Below are positions 9,189-18,932 of a stretch of DNA of 64,000 nt, one piece after another. Source of the stretch: Burkholderiales bacterium (GTDB lineage Bacteria; Pseudomonadota; Gammaproteobacteria; Burkholderiales; Burkholderiaceae_C); assembly GCA_017307865.1 (NCBI GenBank), contig JAFKGE010000018.1:1-64000 (forward strand). The letters run 5' to 3'. Made by a program: the position numbers and the translations under genes. The first letter of the stretch is position 1, and every line of letters starts with the position of its first letter. Under the pieces are notes generated by a model, which was given only the letters and a program-made list of their open reading frames with translations, did no database searches and was not told the origin of the DNA.

Positions 9189-9203
9189 ATAGCGTATTAC
9201 TAT
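9189..9203 (-). promoter_or_regulatory. Candidate OxyR-type dyad over the ahpC promoter
   Basis: ATAG-N7-CTAT forms an inverted repeat about 45 bp upstream of the ahpC ATG, and its distal half merges into a TATAAT box on the minus strand. No good -35 element is spaced 17 bp away, which would fit an activator-dependent promoter. The inner bases do not fully fit the consensus half site, so OxyR control is inferred from position and target. Confidence 0.5.
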
Positions 9204-9267
9204 CAATATTACTGATACATTTTATCTAAACTATATTTAGCGGCGGCCTATCGCGAGCGGCAGCGAC

Positions 9268-9295
9268 AAAAAAAACCGGATGCCAGGCATCCGGT
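9268..9295 (-). terminator. Intrinsic terminator of rne
   Basis: On the minus strand a stem ACCGGATGCC/GGCATCCGGT with a 1-nt centre ends in eight T residues. It follows the rne stop codon by about 30 bp. Confidence 0.92.
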
Positions 9296-9323
9296 TTTGG
9301 GGGCACGGCGGCGCGTCAGCGCA

Positions 9324-12185
9324 TCAGTGCGGGGCCTGCTCGAAGGGCAGACTGATCTTGCCCAGGTCCTTGCGGGTCTCCACCAGCACCAGCGGGCCGT
9401 CGTCCAGCTCGACTGCAGGCGGACGCTCGCGCGGCACGTGGATGGGCGCGGGCTCGGCGGCGATGGCGGCCTGTACGGCGGCCACCTTGTCGGCGTCGGA
9501 GTTTACCCACTGCAGGCCGGCGGCGCCGGCCAGGCCGGCCAGCGTGTCGACGGGCAGGGCAAAGCCGCTCACCTTGGGCAGGCCGGCGGGAGCCGGTGCC
9601 GGGGCGGCGGCAGCGGGCGCCGGAGCCGGAGCCGGTGCCGGGGCGACCGGCGCTTCAGCGACTGGGGCCGGCGCCGGCGCAGCGATGTCCAGCGAGGGCG
9701 CGTGGGCCAGCGGCTGGGCGGCGGGGGCTTCGTGGGCCGGGGCCTCGGCCTGCGCGGCGCGGGCGAAGTACGAACGCGGAGCCTCGCCGGCCGGCGCGGT
9801 GGCACTGGCTTCGGCGGGAGCGGCGGCGCGTTCGTCGGTCAGGCCGGTGTCGGCCGGCTCGATGGCGTGCTCGGCGGGGCGCTCGCGGCGTTCGCGGCGC
9901 TCGCGCGGGCGGCGCTCGCGCGGCTCGGCGTCGGCGTTGGGCGGGCGGCTGTCGCTGGCGACGTCCAGGCCTTCGGGCGCCAGGTCCTCGCGCTCACGCG
10001 GCTCGTCGCCGCGGCCTTCGCCGCCACGGCCCCGGCGGCCTTCGCCGCGCGGGCCACGCGGCGGGCGCTCGCTGCGGCCGGCCTCGTCGGATGGGGCGTG
10101 CTCGGCGCCGTTGCCGTTGGGGGTGGCATCGCGGCGCTCGCGCGGCGCGCGTTCGCTGCGTTCACCGCGCTCGCCACGCTCGCCACGCTCGCCGGCGCGG
10201 CGGCCGCCGTCGCGCGGCTTGCGGGCGTCGCCGTTGGCGGCGCTGCGCTCGCCGGCTTCACCGGCGGCGGCCTGGCCTTCGCGCGGCTCGCCGCGACCTT
10301 CGCCGTTGCGACTGCCACGGCCGCGGCCGCCGCGGCGGCCACCGCGTTCACCGCCGCGCTCGCCGCGGGCTTCGCGCTTGTCGTCGGCGGCCGGTTCGGC
10401 GGCCACGGCGGGCGCGGCGCTGGCCGTGGGCTGCGGCGCCGGCGTGGTGCCGAACAGGCCCTTGAGCCAGCCCATCAGGCCACCGGCCGGCGCGGCGGCA
10501 GTCGTGGCTTGCGGCGCCGGGGCCGGAGCAGGCGCCGCGACTGGCGCAGCAACGGGCGCCGGGGCCGGCGGCTGGGGCATGGGCACGTCGCGCAGCACGC
10601 CCTTGATGACGGGCTGCTGGCGGTTGGTGGGCTCCTGGCTGCGGCGCGTGACGTGGGTCGGGTCCTCGAACTCCTCGGCCAGCTTGTAGCTGCTGTCGAT
10701 GTCGTCCAGGCGCGGGTCGTCGTGCTTGAGGCGCTCCAGCTTGTAGTGCGGCGTCTCGAGTGACTTGTTGGGCACCAGGGTGACGTTGACGCGCTGCTTG
10801 AGCTCGATTTTGGCGATCTCGGGGCGCTTTTCGTTCAGCAGGAAGCTGGCCACCTCCACCGGCACCTGCACGTGCACGGCGGCGGTGTTGTCCTTCATGG
10901 ACTCTTCCTGGATGATGCGCAGGATCTGCAGCGCGCTGCTTTCGGTGTCGCGCACGTGGCCCGAGCCGCCGCAGCGCGGGCAGGGGATGGAGGCGCCCTC
11001 GGACAGCGCGGGTTTCAGGCGCTGGCGGCTCATCTCCAGCAGGCCGAACTTGCTGATCGAGCCGAACTGCACGCGCGCGCGGTCCTGGCGCAGCGCGTCG
11101 CGCAGGCGGTTTTCGACCTCGCGCCGATTCTTGCTCTCCTCCATGTCGATGAAGTCGATCACGATCAGGCCGCCCAAATCGCGCAGGCGCATCTGGCGCG
11201 CCACCTCGTCGGCGGCCTCCAGGTTGGTGCGGGTGGCGGTCTCCTCGATGTCTCCGCCCTTGATGGCGCGCGCCGAGTTCACGTCCACCGCCACCAGCGC
11301 CTCGGCGTGGTCGATGACGATGGCGCCGCCGGAGGGCAGGGTCACGGTGCGCGAGTAGGCCGACTCGATCTGGTGCTCGATCTGGAAGCGCGAGAACAGC
11401 GGCGCGTTGTCGCGGTAGCGCTTGACGCGGTGTGCCTGGTCGGGCATCACGTGCGCCATGAACTGGTGCGCCTGGTCGAAGATGTCGTCGGTGTCGATCA
11501 GGATGTCGCCGACGTCGCTGTTGAAGTAGTCGCGAATGGCGCGGATCACCAGGTTGCTTTCCTGGTAGATCAGGAAGGCACCCTTGGCGCCCTTGGCGGC
11601 GCCGTCGATGGCGTCCCACAGCTTGAGCAGGTAGTTCAGGTCCCACTGCAGTTCGGGCGCGCTGCGGCCGATGCCGGCGGTGCGCGCGATGATGCTGGCG
11701 CCCTTGGGGTATTCCAGCTGGTCCATCGCCTCCTTCAGCTCGGCGCGGTCCTCGCCCTCGATGCGGCGGCTGACGCCACCGCCGCGCGGGTTGTTGGGCA
11801 TCAGCACCACGTAGCGGCCGGCCAGGCTGATGAAGGTGGTCAGGGCCGCGCCCTTGTTGCCGCGCTCTTCCTTCTCGACCTGGACCAGCAACTCCTGGCC
11901 TTCCTTGATGGCGTCCTGGATGCGTGCCTGGCTGGGCGAAACGCCTTCGGCGAAATACTGGCGGGAAATTTCCTTGAAGGGCAGAAAGCCGTGGCGCTCC
12001 TCGCCATAGTCGACGAAGCAGGCCTCCAGGCTGGGCTCGACGCGCGTGACGACGGCCTTGTAGATGTTGCCCTTGCGCTGCTCGCGCCCCTCGATCTCGA
12101 TCTCGTAGTCCAGCAGCTTCTGGCCGTCCACGATCGCCAGGCGGCGCTCTTCGGCCTGCGTGGCGTTGATCAGCATCCGTTTCAT
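9324..12185 (-). CDS. rne: Ribonuclease E
   Basis: The endoribonuclease initiates mRNA decay and processes rRNA and tRNA precursors. The 953-residue protein starts [21 protein letters not shown]. An S1 domain (about residues 35-120, [23 protein letters not shown]) and the 5'-sensor/RNase H-like region follow. The DNase I-like catalytic part carries the metal-binding aspartates in [12 protein letters not shown] and [19 protein letters not shown]. The zinc-link CPRCGGSG sits near residue 405. From about residue 530 it becomes a long disordered scaffold alternating Pro/Ala-rich and Arg/Gly/Glu-rich blocks, the usual degradosome-assembly region. A strong terminator ends the gene. Confidence 0.97.
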   Translation of the reverse strand: MKRMLINATQAEERRLAIVDGQKLLDYEIEIEGREQRKGNIYKAVVTRVEPSLEACFVDYGEERHGFLPFKEISRQYFAEGVSPSQARIQDAIKEGQELLVQVEKEERGNKGAALTTFISLAGRYVVLMPNNPRGGGVSRRIEGEDRAELKEAMDQLEYPKGASIIARTAGIGRSAPELQWDLNYLLKLWDAIDGAAKGAKGAFLIYQESNLVIRAIRDYFNSDVGDILIDTDDIFDQAHQFMAHVMPDQAHRVKRYRDNAPLFSRFQIEHQIESAYSRTVTLPSGGAIVIDHAEALVAVDVNSARAIKGGDIEETATRTNLEAADEVARQMRLRDLGGLIVIDFIDMEESKNRREVENRLRDALRQDRARVQFGSISKFGLLEMSRQRLKPALSEGASIPCPRCGGSGHVRDTESSALQILRIIQEESMKDNTAAVHVQVPVEVASFLLNEKRPEIAKIELKQRVNVTLVPNKSLETPHYKLERLKHDDPRLDDIDSSYKLAEEFEDPTHVTRRSQEPTNRQQPVIKGVLRDVPMPQPPAPAPVAAPVAAPAPAPAPQATTAAAPAGGLMGWLKGLFGTTPAPQPTASAAPAVAAEPAADDKREARGERGGERGGRRGGRGRGSRNGEGRGEPREGQAAAGEAGERSAANGDARKPRDGGRRAGERGERGERGERSERAPRERRDATPNGNGAEHAPSDEAGRSERPPRGPRGEGRRGRGGEGRGDEPREREDLAPEGLDVASDSRPPNADAEPRERRPRERRERRERPAEHAIEPADTGLTDERAAAPAEASATAPAGEAPRSYFARAAQAEAPAHEAPAAQPLAHAPSLDIAAPAPAPVAEAPVAPAPAPAPAPAAAAPAPAPAGLPKVSGFALPVDTLAGLAGAAGLQWVNSDADKVAAVQAAIAAEPAPIHVPRERPPAVELDDGPLVLVETRKDLGKISLPFEQAPH

Positions 12186-12718
12186 GATGCGTATTCCTTT
12201 GCGTCAATGCAATGCACAGCCCCACGATGGAGGCAATTGACGCCGGGACGATGCGCTGAAACGAGAGACGAAACGAAAACGCCGCGCGCCATCAGGCCAC
12301 GGCGGGTGCCGGGCCAAGGAAGGCTGAGGCCACGGGAGGCGCTGGCAGGCCGGCGCAGACCTTGCCCGTGCACGCGCGCGCGGCCACGCGGGCCGGCGCT
12401 TGCACGGGACGCACGTCGTGACCGGCCCATGCCGACGGCAGCGGCACCGGCCGCAGCCAGTGCCAGCACATCGCAATCAGGGCCATCAACACGTCGAAGT
12501 CTCGCTGGGCTTGAACCCGCGGCGGCCGCTGGGGCCACCGCCGGTTTTGGGGTGTTTCGTCGTCAGGGTTTCATCGCATCGGCCTTGTCTGCGCTGCTCG
12601 GGTCGGGCCGTCGGGTTGCGAGGGCCGGGCGCTGGTCGGTGCGGACGTGGCGTCAAACGTTTACTGGCCCGGTGGCGGGCGGCGGGTGGATTTAGACTTG
12701 CCGTTTGCGGGAAGCCGC
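12186..12718. other. Divergent rne/rluC intergenic region
   Basis: The 533-bp spacer holds no gene that can be supported. A long rne 5' leader, as in other bacteria where RNase E controls its own mRNA, would fit. I could not identify a convincing -35/-10 pair for either gene, nor a strong hairpin. The translations in it are Arg/Ala-rich in every frame, as expected of noncoding high-GC DNA. Confidence 0.5.
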
Positions 12719-13741
12719 ATGTCCATCCTAGCCGCCAATGAATACGACCGGGTGCCAGTGAAAGCCATTATAGAGGCCAAGGCCTCCCCGCCACGCCCGG
12801 CCGCCGCGCCCGCCGTGCTGCATCTCACGGTGGATGAGGAGAGCGCCGGCCAGCGGCTGGACAACTACCTCATCCGCCACCTCAAGGGCGTGCCCAAGAC
12901 CCACGTCTACCGCATCATCCGCTCGGGCGAGGTGCGGCTGAACAAGGGGCGTGCGGCGGCCGACGCCCGCGTGGCGGCCGGCGACGTGGTGCGCGTGCCG
13001 CCGGTGCGCCAGGCGGCGCGCCCCGATCCGGCTGCGGCGGCGCCGGCGCGCGAGTTTCCGCTGCTGCTGGAAGACGACTGGCTGCTGGCCATCGACAAGC
13101 CCGCCGGCGTGGCGGTGCACGGCGGCTCGGGCGTGAGCTTCGGCGTCATCGAGCAGCTGCGCCGCGCGCGGCCCCAGGCGCGCCTGCTGGAGCTGGTGCA
13201 CCGGCTGGACCGCGAGACCAGCGGCGTGCTGCTGGTGGCCAAGAAGCGCAGCGCACTGAAGGCCCTGCAGGAGCAGTTTCGCGCCCGCTCCACCGGCAAG
13301 ACCTACCTGGCCGTGGTGCGCGGCGACTGGCCCGAGCGCATCAAGGTGATCGACGCGCCGCTGCACAAGTACCTGATCGAGGGCGGCGAGCGCCGCGTCA
13401 AGACGGTGGCGGCCGAGCACCCCGACGCCATGTGGGCCGTCACGCTGGTGCGGGTGCGCGAACGCGTCGGCGGCTACAGCCTGCTGGAGGTCACCATCAA
13501 GACCGGGCGCACGCACCAGATCCGCGTGCACCTGGCGGCGCAGGGCCATCCGATCGTCGGTGACGACAAGTACGGCGACTATGCGCACAACCGCCTGTTG
13601 CACAAGCAGGGCCTGAAACGCATGTTCTTGCACGCGTGGCGGTTACAGTTCGAGCATCCGGCCAGCGGCGAGCGCGTCGAGCTGCTGGCGCCGCTGCCCG
13701 CCGATCTGCCCTGGCCCCTGCCCGAAGTCCCACCCGCATGA
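12719..13741 (+). CDS. rluC: 23S rRNA pseudouridine synthase RluC
   Basis: The RluA-family enzyme modifies uridines of 23S rRNA (positions 955, 2504 and 2580 in E. coli). From the ATG at 12719 it has about 340 residues. An N-terminal S4-like RNA-binding domain (AGQRLDNYLIRHLKGVPKTHVYRIIRSGEVRLNKGR) precedes the catalytic core. The core has LLAIDKPAGVAVHGGSG, ELVHRLDRETSGVLLVAKK with the catalytic Asp in HRLDRETSG, and KTGRTHQIRVHLA. GGGAAG precedes this ATG, but the downstream GTG at 12761 is also possible. It is divergent from rne, as in many proteobacteria, and its stop overlaps the next start. Confidence 0.92.
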   Translation: MSILAANEYDRVPVKAIIEAKASPPRPAAAPAVLHLTVDEESAGQRLDNYLIRHLKGVPKTHVYRIIRSGEVRLNKGRAAADARVAAGDVVRVPPVRQAARPDPAAAAPAREFPLLLEDDWLLAIDKPAGVAVHGGSGVSFGVIEQLRRARPQARLLELVHRLDRETSGVLLVAKKRSALKALQEQFRARSTGKTYLAVVRGDWPERIKVIDAPLHKYLIEGGERRVKTVAAEHPDAMWAVTLVRVRERVGGYSLLEVTIKTGRTHQIRVHLAAQGHPIVGDDKYGDYAHNRLLHKQGLKRMFLHAWRLQFEHPASGERVELLAPLPADLPWPLPEVPPA

Positions 13742-14403
13742 CCCGCCCCCGCCAGTTCGACCTGATCTGCTTCGATTGGGACGGCACCCTGTTCGACTCC
13801 ACCGCCATCATCACGCGCTGCATCCAGCAGGCGGTGGTGGACGTGGGCGGCGCGCGCCCCAGCGCGCAGGCCGCCTCGCACGTGATCGGCATGGCGCTGA
13901 TACCCGCCCTGGCCAAGGCCGCACCCGACGTGCCGCCCGAGAAATATCCCGCGCTGGGCGAGCGCTACCGCCACCACTACCTGCGCCACCAGAACGACAT
14001 CAGCCTGTTCGAGGGCGTGCTGCCGCTGCTGGCCGCGCTGCGCGAGCGCCACCACTGGCTGGCCGTGGCCACCGGCAAGAGCCGGCGCGGGCTGGACGAT
14101 GTACTGGCCTCGCGCCAGCTGCGCGGCGTGTTCGACGGCTCGCGCACGGCCGACGAAACCGCCGGCAAGCCCGACCCGCGCATGCTGGGCGAGCTGATGC
14201 GCCAGTTCGGCGCCGAGCCCGAGCGCACGCTGATGATCGGCGACACCACGCACGATCTGCAGATGGCCGCCAACGCCGGCTGCGCCAGCGTGGGCGTGAG
14301 CTATGGCGCGCACCCGGCCGAGGAACTGACCGCCGCGCTGAGCCCGCGCTTTCTGGCCCATTCGGTGGCCGAGCTGCAGGCCTGGCTGGCCGAACACGCA
14401 TGA
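13738..14403 (+). CDS. HAD-family hydrolase, phosphoglycolate phosphatase-like
   Basis: The 221-residue protein overlaps rluC by ATGA. HAD motif I is DLICFDWDGTLFDST with both aspartates, motif II is VATGKSRRGLDD, a Lys lies in GKPDPRMLGE, and motif IV is MIGDTTHDLQMAANAG. The cap domain lies between motifs I and II, as in Gph-like phosphatases. Substrate is not fixed by sequence; the homologous gene downstream of rluC in other betaproteobacteria is usually also a generic HAD phosphatase. Confidence 0.9.
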   Translation: MTRPRQFDLICFDWDGTLFDSTAIITRCIQQAVVDVGGARPSAQAASHVIGMALIPALAKAAPDVPPEKYPALGERYRHHYLRHQNDISLFEGVLPLLAALRERHHWLAVATGKSRRGLDDVLASRQLRGVFDGSRTADETAGKPDPRMLGELMRQFGAEPERTLMIGDTTHDLQMAANAGCASVGVSYGAHPAEELTAALSPRFLAHSVAELQAWLAEHA

Positions 14404-14795
14404 CCGAACACGCCCTTTCACCCATGTCCACCGACACCCCGATCGAGCTGTGCGCCTCGGCCGAGCTGAGCGAGGGTGGCCTGGCCGTGCCCTTCGACGT
14501 GGTCTACGACGGCGAGTCGTGCCGCGCCTTCGCCATCCGCTTCGAGGGGCGCGTGCACGCCTACCTGAACCGCTGCACCCACGTGGCGATGGAGCTGGAC
14601 TGGCAGCCGAACCGCTTTTTCGACGACACCGGCCAATGGCTGCTGTGCGCCTCGCACGGCGCGGTCTACGCGCCCGACACCGGCGAGGGCGTGGCCGGCC
14701 CCTGCCAGGGCGGCCTGGTCAAGATCGAGCTGATCGAAGCCGAGGGCACGGTGCGCTGGCAGCCCACCGAGCGCCTGCAACCGGTGGTGTTCTGA
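14400..14795 (+). CDS. Rieske (2Fe-2S) domain protein
   Basis: This 131-residue soluble protein overlaps the HAD stop by ATGA. It carries the two Rieske cluster boxes, CTHVAMELDW and LLCASHGAVYAPDTGEG, giving C-x-H and C-x2-H ligands. Length and lack of a membrane helix fit small Rieske ferredoxin-like proteins. An alternative start is the Met at 14424. rluC, the HAD phosphatase and this gene form an overlapping operon; its electron partner is unknown. Confidence 0.9.
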   Translation: MTEHALSPMSTDTPIELCASAELSEGGLAVPFDVVYDGESCRAFAIRFEGRVHAYLNRCTHVAMELDWQPNRFFDDTGQWLLCASHGAVYAPDTGEGVAGPCQGGLVKIELIEAEGTVRWQPTERLQPVVF

Positions 14796-14810
14796 GCGCC
14801 GTCGACTTGC

Positions 14811-14868
14811 CATTTTTATAGTCATTTCGGCCTCTGGCCCGCACCAAATTTGCGCAAACAGCTATGGA
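14811..14868 (-). repeat. GATAGCTG-type repeat, copy D (degenerate)
   Basis: The minus strand reads CCATAGCTGTTTGCGCAAAT, then GCGGGCCAGAGGCCGAAATGAC and TATAAAAATGG. Its core end provides the bases of the start codon of the following protease gene (AGCTATGG). Confidence 0.65.
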
Positions 14869-15823
14869 AAACGAAGTCACCCTCGACGCCAAGACGATTC
14901 ACTGGGAACGCGCCGCCATTGAAAAGCTGCTGCTGGCCGACGTGCGCGAACGCCGCGCGGCGCGCCGCTGGCGCATGGTCAAGAGCCTGCTGTGGATGCT
15001 GATCTTCGGCGCCCTGATCTGGCTGCTGGCGCGCGACCAGTGGTCGGTCACGACGACGCCCAGCGGGCCGCACACGGCGCTGGTGACGATCCGCGGCGAG
15101 ATCGCCGACCGCAGCGAGGCCAGCGCCGAATTCGTGCTGCCGGCCATGCGCAGCGCGCTGGAAGACTCGGGCACCAAGGCGCTGGTGCTGCTCATCAACT
15201 CGCCCGGCGGCAGCCCGGTGCAGGCCGGCCTGATCAGCGACGAGATCCGCCGCCTGCGCAAGAAGTACGACAAGCCGATCTACGCCGTGGTCGAGGAGAC
15301 CTGCGCCTCGGCGGCCTACTACATCGCCTCGGCGGCCGACAACATCTACGTCGACAAGGCCAGCATCGTCGGCAGCATCGGCGTGCTGATGGACGGCTTC
15401 GGCTTTGTCGGCACCATGGACAAGCTGGGCGTGGAGCGGCGCCTGCTGACGGCCGGCGCCAACAAGGGCTTTCTCGACCCCTTCAGCCCGCAGACCGACA
15501 CGCAAAAACAGTTTGCCCTGACCATGCTGGAGCAAATCCACCAGCAGTTCATCGCCTCCGTCAAGCTGGGCCGCGGCGATCGCCTGAAGGCCACGCCCGA
15601 GACCTTCAGCGGCCTGTTCTGGACGGGCGAGCAGGCCGTCGGCATGGGCCTGGCCGACGCCTACGGCAGCCTGGACTCGGTGGCGCGCGACGTGGTCAAG
15701 GCCGACAAGCTGGTGGACTACACCAACAAGGAGAACCTGGCCGAGCGCGTGGCCAAGCGCTTCGGCGCCGCCCTGGGCGAGGGCGCCGTGGCGGCGCTGC
15801 GCGCGCTGCCGGCGCTGCGCTGA
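14864..15823 (+). CDS. S49-family signal peptide peptidase (SppA-type, short form)
   Basis: The 319-residue protein has one membrane helix near residues 46-62 (SLLWMLIFGALIWLLA) and a ClpP-like protease domain. TIRGEIADRSEA opens the domain, VLLINSPGGSPVQAGLI forms the oxyanion region, and VVEETCASAAYYIASAAD holds the nucleophile Ser. DKASIVGSIGVLMD provides the Lys general base. The length matches SppA of Gram-positive and single-domain type rather than the 67-kDa E. coli form. It cleaves signal peptide remnants or small membrane proteins. The ATG lies inside a dispersed repeat and no Shine-Dalgarno is visible. Confidence 0.9.
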   Translation: MENEVTLDAKTIHWERAAIEKLLLADVRERRAARRWRMVKSLLWMLIFGALIWLLARDQWSVTTTPSGPHTALVTIRGEIADRSEASAEFVLPAMRSALEDSGTKALVLLINSPGGSPVQAGLISDEIRRLRKKYDKPIYAVVEETCASAAYYIASAADNIYVDKASIVGSIGVLMDGFGFVGTMDKLGVERRLLTAGANKGFLDPFSPQTDTQKQFALTMLEQIHQQFIASVKLGRGDRLKATPETFSGLFWTGEQAVGMGLADAYGSLDSVARDVVKADKLVDYTNKENLAERVAKRFGAALGEGAVAALRALPALR

Positions 15824-15826
15824 TCG

Positions 15827-18091
15827 TCAAGCCGCGGCCGCGCCGGCCGGCGGCAGGTCTGCCACGTCAAAGCTTTCGGGCGGCAGGCCTTGCGCGTGCC
15901 GCGCGGCCATGTGCTCCAGCGCGCGCTCCAGATGGCGCGTGAAGCGGCGGGTGTCGAACAGCGGCGCCGTGGCCAGGTTGGCTGCCAGCCGCTGGCGCAG
16001 GGCGCCCAGCGCGTCGGGCTCGCGCGCCAGGCGCAGGGCCAGCGCCTCGTATTCGTCGGCCGAGCGGGTGATCAGCTCGGGCAGGCCCACCGCATCCAGC
16101 AGGCTGGCCGCCATGCGGCCGGCAAAGGTGTGGCCGAGTTGGGTCAGCACCGGCAGGCCGGCCCACAGGGCGTCGCTGACGGTGGTGCCGCCGTTGAAGG
16201 GCAGGGTGTCCAGAAACAAGTCGGCCTGGCGGTACTGCGCCAGGTACTGTGCGTAGGGCCGGCGCTGGGCGAACACCAGGCGCTCGGGCTCGACGCCGCG
16301 CGCCTGGGCCTCGGCGCGCAGGTTCTGGCGCGCCGTCTCGCTGTCACCCAGCAGCCACAGCACCGCCTGCGGCAACGCGCGCAGCAGCTTCATCCAGCGG
16401 TCGAACATGCGCGGATTGATCTTGTAGCTGTTGTTCAGGCAGCAGAACACGAAGCCGTGCTCGGGCAGGCCCAGCTCGGTGCGCGAGGGCGTGTCGGGGG
16501 CGATGGCGCGCGCATCGTCGTTGGCCTGGAACGACTCGGGCAGGCGCACGATGTGCTCGGAGAACGCGTGGGCCTGCTCGCTGGGCGTGACCCAGCGGTC
16601 GCCGAGGATGTAGTCGATCTGGGGCATGCCCGAGGTGCCGGGGTAGCCCAGGTACTGCACCTGCACGGGCGCCGGGCGCCGCGCCAGGATGCCCGGGCGG
16701 CCGTGGCTGGTCAGGCCGTTGAGGTCGATCAGGATGTTGATCTGGTGCCGGGCGATCAGCCGCGCCGCCTCGCCATCGCCCAGCGCGTGGAGGTCGATGA
16801 AGTGCTCGACCGCCGCCTGCACGCGGCGGCGCTCGGGCGAGCCGTCGGCCTGCGGCCAGGTCGAGAACGCGAAGGTCTCGAAGCGGCTGCGGTCATGGGC
16901 CTCGAACACGCCGGCCATCAGGTGGCTGACGGCGTGGGTGCGCAGATCGGACGACAGGTAGGCCAGGCGCAGGCGCCGCCCGGCCGCGTTGCGCGGCGTC
17001 GGCGGGACCGATGCACCGGGCACCTGGCTTTCAGCGATGGCTAGGGCCCGGTTGGATGTCAGCAGGTCTTCGGCGCTGGCGTCCGGGTGGGCCAGGGTGG
17101 AGATGGTGACGGTGCCGGCGGCGCCCGAGCGCAGCATGCGCAGGACCTCGTCGAACAGCTCCGGCAGGCCGGCCCAGTGCGAGGTCTTCAGCATGGCGTC
17201 CACCAGCCACAGGGTGATGGCAGGGTTGGCCGGGTCCGCGGCGTGCGCCTGTTGCAGGGGCGCCAGCGCGGCGGCCGGGCCCTCGACCTTGGCGAGCGCC
17301 TGGGCCAGGCCCAGCAGCACCTGCGGCGAATGGGGCGCGCGCCGGGCGGCCTGGCGAAAGCGATCGAGCGCCAGATCCGGGCGGCCCAGCTGCTGCAGCA
17401 CGCTGCCGAACTTGAGCCAGCCGTCGGCGTTGTCCGCGTCCAGCGCCACGGCCTTTTCGTAGCAGGCCAGGGCGTCGGGCAGGCGCCGCGCATGTTCCAG
17501 CGCCTCGCCCAGCGCCAGCCAGGCGCGGGGCTGGCGCGGGTCGGCATCGGTGGCGCGCTCGAAGCTGGCGATGGCTTCGTCCGGCCGATGCAGCGCCAGC
17601 AGGGCGTGGCCGCGGTTGAGCCAGGCATGTGCGTGCCGGGGTGCGATGCGCACCGCCTGGGTGAAGCTGGCCAGCGCCGCGTCGTGCTGCCGCAGCGCGT
17701 GCAGCGCGTTGCCGCGGTCATACCAGATGTCGGCGCTCCCGGGCTCGATGGCCAGCGCCTGGTCGAACCAGGCGACGGCGTCCTGCGCTTGGCCGCTTTG
17801 CGAGCACGCGGTGCCCAGCAGGCAAAGAAGCTGCGTGTTGCGGGGCTGGAGCGCCAGCGCCTGGCGCAGCGGCTGCAGGGCGTCGGCGGGCCGGCCGTCG
17901 ACGATCCGGCTCATGCCCAGCAATTGCCAGGCCTGCGCATGGCCGGGTTGTGCCTGCACGATGGGCTCGCACAGCGCCGCGGCCTCGGCGGCCTGGCCGG
18001 CGTTGAACCGCTCGACGGCGCGGGCGAAGCGCTCCGCCGCGCTGGCGGTCGTGCGCGTCGGGGTGCTTGGATGAGGCTTTGACTTGGACAT
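15827..18091 (-). CDS. TPR protein with C-terminal O-GlcNAc-transferase (SPINDLY-like) domain
   Basis: The 754-residue protein opens with about nine tetratricopeptide repeats (residues 15-330; for example AWQLLGMSRIVDGRPADAL, DIWYDRGNALHALRQHDAAL). A glycosyltransferase family 41 domain follows: RLRLAYLSSDLRTHAVSHLMAGVFEAHDR, HQINILIDLNGLTSHGRPGI, PVQVQYLGYPGTSGM and the UDP-binding end PFNGGTTVSDALWAGLPVLT. Bacterial relatives glycosylate proteins such as flagellin or adhesins. No acceptor gene is adjacent. The stop codon lies three bases from the converging sppA-type gene. Confidence 0.92.
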   Translation of the reverse strand: MSKSKPHPSTPTRTTASAAERFARAVERFNAGQAAEAAALCEPIVQAQPGHAQAWQLLGMSRIVDGRPADALQPLRQALALQPRNTQLLCLLGTACSQSGQAQDAVAWFDQALAIEPGSADIWYDRGNALHALRQHDAALASFTQAVRIAPRHAHAWLNRGHALLALHRPDEAIASFERATDADPRQPRAWLALGEALEHARRLPDALACYEKAVALDADNADGWLKFGSVLQQLGRPDLALDRFRQAARRAPHSPQVLLGLAQALAKVEGPAAALAPLQQAHAADPANPAITLWLVDAMLKTSHWAGLPELFDEVLRMLRSGAAGTVTISTLAHPDASAEDLLTSNRALAIAESQVPGASVPPTPRNAAGRRLRLAYLSSDLRTHAVSHLMAGVFEAHDRSRFETFAFSTWPQADGSPERRRVQAAVEHFIDLHALGDGEAARLIARHQINILIDLNGLTSHGRPGILARRPAPVQVQYLGYPGTSGMPQIDYILGDRWVTPSEQAHAFSEHIVRLPESFQANDDARAIAPDTPSRTELGLPEHGFVFCCLNNSYKINPRMFDRWMKLLRALPQAVLWLLGDSETARQNLRAEAQARGVEPERLVFAQRRPYAQYLAQYRQADLFLDTLPFNGGTTVSDALWAGLPVLTQLGHTFAGRMAASLLDAVGLPELITRSADEYEALALRLAREPDALGALRQRLAANLATAPLFDTRRFTRHLERALEHMAARHAQGLPPESFDVADLPPAGAAAA

Positions 18092-18149
18092 CGTGTGGGC
18101 TGCGCCGCACTTCAGCGAGGTGGGTCGTTACCGCCGTGACATTCGGGCT

Positions 18150-18932
18150 TCAGCGGCCGATGGCATACACGGCCGGCATGGCCAGCGCCGCCGGCGCCGG
18201 CATCGCGCGCCGCCACTCGGCCACGCTGCGGCTGGTGCAGCGCGCCTGGGGCAGCGTCACGCCCTGGCAGACGGCCAGTTGCGTGGTGGCCTGCAACTCG
18301 TGCAGCAGGGCTTGCAGCAGGGCGGCGTTGCGGTAGGGGGTTTCGATGAACAGCTGGGTCTGGCCGCTTTTGCGGGCCCAGGCCTCCAGCTCGCGCAGGC
18401 GTTGGGCGCGCGCGGCCGCTTCCTGCGGCACGTAGCCGACAAAGGCGAAGCTCTGGCCGTTCAGGCCGCTGGCGGCCAGCGCCAGCAGGATCGACACCGG
18501 CCCCACCAGCGGCACGACCTCGATGCCCAGCGCGTGCGCGGCGCGCACCACCGAGCTGCCGGGGTCGGCCACGGCCGGCATGCCGGCCTCGCTGATCAGG
18601 CCCATGTCCTGCCCTTGCAGCGCGGCGGCCAGCAGCGGCCGGGCGTCGGGCCGGGCGCCGGTAGGGTCGTGGTCGCCTTTCTTGTGCACGGCGCGCGGCA
18701 GCTCGGCGATGGCCTGCGCCTGCAACGGCTGCGCCAGCGGCTGGACGGCGTCGACGCGCTTGAGGAAGGCGCGGGTGGACTTGGCGTTTTCGCTGATCCA
18801 GTGCGTCAGCCGCGCGGCCACCTGCAGCGTGCCCAGCGGCAGCACCTCGGTGATGGCGGCCTGTTCGGCGCAGCCGTGGTCCAGTGGCGTGGGGACGAGG
18901 TAGAGCCGGCCCTTGGACGCCTCGGCCGTCAT
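18150..18932 (-). CDS. SAM-dependent methyltransferase, RsmI-like paralogue
   Basis: The 260-residue protein belongs to the tetrapyrrole-methylase fold: GRLYLVPTPLDHG, then MGLISEAGMPAVADPGSSVVRAAHALGIEVVPLVGPVSILLALAASGLNGQSFAFVGYVP and LFIETPYRNAALLQALL. These are the RsmI landmarks, but the N-terminus (CAEQAAITEVLP, HWISENAKSTRAFLKRV) differs from true RsmI, which methylates C1402 of 16S rRNA. It is therefore probably the separate paralogue common in betaproteobacteria. The start at 18932 overlaps the maf stop by four bases. Confidence 0.85.
   Translation of the reverse strand: MTAEASKGRLYLVPTPLDHGCAEQAAITEVLPLGTLQVAARLTHWISENAKSTRAFLKRVDAVQPLAQPLQAQAIAELPRAVHKKGDHDPTGARPDARPLLAAALQGQDMGLISEAGMPAVADPGSSVVRAAHALGIEVVPLVGPVSILLALAASGLNGQSFAFVGYVPQEAAARAQRLRELEAWARKSGQTQLFIETPYRNAALLQALLHELQATTQLAVCQGVTLPQARCTSRSVAEWRRAMPAPAALAMPAVYAIGR

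Noticed and set aside
12182..12538. Minus-strand frame in the rne leader, 118 residues
   Set aside because: Low-complexity Ala/Arg/Gly composition, no motif, and it overlaps the rne start.
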